A stretch of 56,000 nucleotides of DNA, from assembly GCF_030272615.1 (NCBI RefSeq), contig NC_081414.1, forward strand, positions 816,584,396 to 816,640,395, written 5' to 3'. Both the position numbers and the translations under genes were made by a program. Below are positions 55,508-56,000 of the stretch, piece by piece; the stretch's first letter is position 1, and each line of letters opens with the position of its first letter. The stretch comes from Cryptomeria japonica. Lineage: Eukaryota; Streptophyta; Pinopsida; Cupressales; Cupressaceae. Below the pieces are notes generated by a model. That model ran no database searches and was not told the DNA's origin. It saw only the letters and a program-made list of their open reading frames with translations.

Positions 55508-56000
55508 TTTGAGCATCCTCATTTTGTATTTGTCATCCTGATATAGCCACATGTTATTTTATTTCGATATATATATCATCATTGAGCTTTGATTAATCTT
55601 GGGATATGTTGGAAATTTATACAAGAATAATGGTATAATTGAACCATGATGACCTAAGAAAAATTTACATGATGTTTGATTTTGCAAGATAGCACAAGCG
55701 TCAAGGTATAATTGAAGCAAGACAACCTGAGTGCAGATTGCGTATAAACATACAAGATTAAACCATTTGTATTTGCAAAGTAGAATCATGTCTTCAGTGA
55801 TATTCGTTGAATCATGTCTCGAGACAAGTCTTCGTACAGTACAAGTGATCACCTCACAAACAAAAGACTAAAAAGATATTGGAGTTTCCTGATGTTTCTC
55901 TAGCTTTGAAGCATTGTGGAGAAAATATAGAGAATCCAATAATTCAAAAAGTTTAAATGCAAGAATAGTCAAAACTTCATGCAAAATGCAACATGTGATA
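55508..56000. other. spacer of element B, no recognisable feature
   Basis: Non-coding DNA between the tandem array and the expected pol end outside the window. A minus-strand frame at 55559-55852 carries no domain. Confidence 0.5.

Larger units (their letters stand above)
50099..56000 (-). mobile_element. element B: 3' part of a second Tat-lineage element, cut by the window edge
   Basis: On the minus strand the element ends here with a 3' LTR (51563-50099). In front of it lie a polypurine tract, the opposite-strand PMD gene and a repeat-rich spacer, in the same order as the last third of element A. In A the integrase ends about 2.3 kb beyond the PMD stop, so in B it should lie just outside the window. 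The partner TSD and 5' LTR are not visible. Confidence 0.88.

Overview
This window looks like intergenic DNA from a large, repeat-rich seed-plant genome, and a conifer fits best. The reasons are plant-type LTR retrotransposons with plant target-site duplications (TSDs), a plant mobile domain (PMD) gene, a plant L1-type LINE with an RNase H tail, very AT-rich decayed spacers, and no compact host gene in 56 kb. The species cannot be named from the sequence alone. I found no tRNA, rRNA, CRISPR array or convincing intact host gene. Almost every reading frame is a relic of a mobile element.

Layout. 1-3.4 kb: the 3' end of a LINE (zinc-binding and RNase H region of ORF2), followed by a second decayed reading frame for an unrecognised, highly charged protein. 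3.4-6.3 kb: unassigned DNA, then the left part of an old LTR-like sequence (here F). 6,286-34,522: a minus-strand, pol-less, copia-like element (D) inserted in F. D is itself split at 10,195-31,595 by a plus-strand Ty3/Gypsy element of the Tat lineage (A). Each 1,462-bp LTR of A was later hit by another element that survives as a solo LTR: family B at 11,318-12,777 and family C at 29,600-31,262. A further copia-type solo LTR (E) sits at D's LTR/primer-binding-site junction (32,270-33,321). TSDs support every step, so the order is F, then D, then A and E, then the solo LTRs within A. 36,951-37,283: a complete miniature LTR retrotransposon (TRIM). 43.9-46.2 kb: a 316-bp tandem duplication, one copy of which is split by a second family C solo LTR. 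50,099-56,000: the 3' end of a second Tat element (B) on the minus strand, running off the window.

How the parts work together. Element A has leader, gag, protease, a G-patch-like segment, reverse transcriptase, RNase H, a second RNase H and integrase, all broken by stops and a few frameshifts. Between integrase and the 3' LTR, on the opposite strand, A carries a two-exon PMD gene with its own TATA box. Element B carries the same gene with the same exon structure: a 25-codon first exon, a phase-0 intron and an exon 2 of about 650 codons that stays in one frame. Repeat arrays fill the PMD intron, and in A a matching array lies just after the primer binding site. The conserved antisense gene with its array-bearing intron is the most interesting system here. 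The pol-less element D, whose internal protein resembles the reading frame behind the LINE, comes next.
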